Below are positions 4,642 to 5,548 of a stretch of 5,548 bases of DNA, one piece after another. Numbering within the stretch: the first letter of the stretch is position 1; each line of letters opens with the position of its first letter. Position numbers and translations under genes: made by a program. Source of the stretch: CAMPJU01 sp036675265 (lineage in GTDB: Bacteria; Pseudomonadota; Gammaproteobacteria; Xanthomonadales; Xanthomonadaceae); the NCBI GenBank assembly GCA_036675265.1, contig JAKFFJ010000082.1, forward strand, positions 1 to 5,548, in the 5' to 3' direction. The notes beneath the pieces are model-generated. The model searched no databases, was not told the DNA's origin, and saw nothing but the letters and a program-made list of their open reading frames with translations.

Positions 4642-5548
4642 TCAGTCCACCGGTACCGCGTGGAGGATGGCCTTGGCCAGTGCTTCGCCATTGCCGGCAT
4701 CTGCTTCGGCCGCGAGGCGATGCGAGGCAACCGGTGCGAACAGGGCCTGCACGTCTTCCGGCAGGGCGTGCTCGCGTCCGAGCAGCAATGCGTAGGCGCG
4801 CGCTGCCCGCAACAGCGCCAGCCCCGCGCGAGGCGACAGGCCGACGCGGACGCCCGCATGGCGCCGGCTGCGCGCGAGCAGCGCCTGTACGTAGGCGATC
4901 AGGGCGTCGCTGGCATGGACGTTGGCCGCCGCCTCGCGCAGCGTGAGCACGTCGCCGCTGCCGAGCAGCGGTGGCGCCTGTGCGATCAATGTCCGCCGAT
5001 CGACCCCCGCCAGCAGCGCGCGCTCGGCATCCTCGCCCGGATAACCCAGGGTCAGGCGCAACAGGAAGCGGTCGAGTTGCGAGTCCGGCAACGGGTACGT
5101 ACCCGCCAGGTCGACCGGGTTCTGCGTGGCGATCACGAAAAACGGATTCGGCAGCGAATGCGTGGTGCCATCGATGGTGACCTGGTGTTCGGCCATCGCT
5201 TCCAGCAGCGCGCTCTGCGTGCGCGGTGGCGCCCGGTTGATCTCGTCGGCGAGCAGGACGTGGGCGAAGATCGGTCCAGGGTGGAATTCGAACCGCCGCG
5301 CCTGAGCATCGAACACCGATACGCCGAGGATGTCGGCCGGCAGCAGGTCCGAGGTGAACTGCACGCGCTGGAAACCGAGCCCGAGGGTCGCCGCCAGCGC
5401 ATGCGCCAATGTCGTCTTGCCGAGCCCGGGCAGGTCCTCGATCAGCAGGTGCCCGCCGGAAAGCAGCGCGACGAAGGCCAGCCGCACCTCCTGCGGCTTG
5501 CCCAGCACCAGCGTATTGACCTGTGCCTGCGCATCGCGCAGTGAACTG
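4642..5548 (-). CDS. moxR: MoxR-family AAA+ ATPase (N-terminus cut by window edge)
   Basis: The frame stays open through the right edge, giving 301 visible codons and a stop at 4642-4644. The start lies outside the window: a GTG at 5506-5508 could be mistaken for it, but the codons upstream (SSLRDAQAQVNTLVLGK) are the conserved MoxR N-terminal helix. Motifs, with GTG at 5508 taken as residue 1: Walker A LPGLGKTT (26-33, K31); Walker B VLLADE (84-89) with INRAPPRTQSALLEAM (90-105); sensor 1 FFVIATQNP (123-131); arginine-finger region LDRFLLRL (145-152); sensor 2 GLSPRAGLALL (223-233). All ATPase residues are intact. MoxR proteins are cytoplasmic hexameric ATPases with chaperone-like roles; the partner is usually the adjacent DUF58 protein. 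Order moxR-DUF58-tgpA is the Pseudomonas arrangement. The operon promoter is presumably beyond the right edge. Only a few N-terminal residues should be missing, since family members run about 300-320 residues. Confidence 0.96.
   Translation of the reverse strand, partial: SSLRDAQAQVNTLVLGKPQEVRLAFVALLSGGHLLIEDLPGLGKTTLAHALAATLGLGFQRVQFTSDLLPADILGVSVFDAQARRFEFHPGPIFAHVLLADEINRAPPRTQSALLEAMAEHQVTIDGTTHSLPNPFFVIATQNPVDLAGTYPLPDSQLDRFLLRLTLGYPGEDAERALLAGVDRRTLIAQAPPLLGSGDVLTLREAAANVHASDALIAYVQALLARSRRHAGVRVGLSPRAGLALLRAARAYALLLGREHALPEDVQALFAPVASHRLAAEADAGNGEALAKAILHAVPVD

Noticed and set aside
5506..5508. GTG at 5506-5508 as the start of moxR
   Set aside because: The codons upstream to the window edge continue the conserved MoxR N-terminal helix in frame, so the true start is beyond 5548.
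3853..5544. 563-codon open frame on the + strand, antisense to the DUF58 gene and moxR
   Set aside because: Both sense genes share the same codon phase with this frame, so the lack of TTA/CTA/TCA codons keeps it open. It ends at 5542-5544 where moxR has a TCA serine codon. No domain is visible.

Overview
The window is a high-GC (roughly 65-70 % by eye), tightly packed chromosomal segment that looks like a gammaproteobacterium, most likely Xanthomonadaceae/Lysobacteraceae (Lysobacter, Luteimonas or Xanthomonas type). This is inferred from the ybaB-recR pair, a Pseudomonas-type TgpA locus, an Slp-family outer-membrane lipoprotein and the codon bias; no 16S rRNA or other taxonomic marker is present. 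There is no mobile element, CRISPR array, tRNA or rRNA.

Layout: two convergent blocks. The left block (1-1166, + strand) holds the last 40 codons of the nucleoid-associated protein YbaB/EbfC, the complete recombination mediator recR, and a complete HIT (histidine triad) nucleotide-binding protein. It is followed by a 9-bp perfect GC-rich hairpin (1168-1190) that separates it from the right block and may terminate both. The right block (1204-5548, - strand, read right to left) is a compact four-gene unit: a MoxR-type AAA+ ATPase cut by the window's right edge, a DUF58 membrane protein, the transglutaminase-like membrane protein TgpA, and an Slp-family lipoprotein. Junctions in this block are 18 nt, a 31-nt (or 4-nt GTGA) overlap, and 1 nt, so co-transcription is very likely. 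Its promoter must lie beyond the right edge.

How the genes work together: YbaB and RecR are DNA-binding and recombinational-repair functions often encoded together downstream of dnaX (which would lie off the left edge). The MoxR-DUF58-TgpA trio is a recurrent bacterial module: a cytoplasmic MoxR ATPase thought to remodel or activate a partner, a DUF58 protein that is the usual partner, and a multi-pass membrane protein with a periplasmic papain-like transglutaminase domain. Here an outer-membrane lipoprotein is added at the end with apparent translational coupling. That is the most suggestive contextual point in the window, although adjacency alone does not prove a shared function.

Overall this is an ordinary housekeeping region with good gene calls. 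I found no convincing undescribed system. The points worth a second look are the non-canonical triad (Gln for the first His) in the HIT protein, the slp-tgpA coupling, the tgpA start, and the recR leader.
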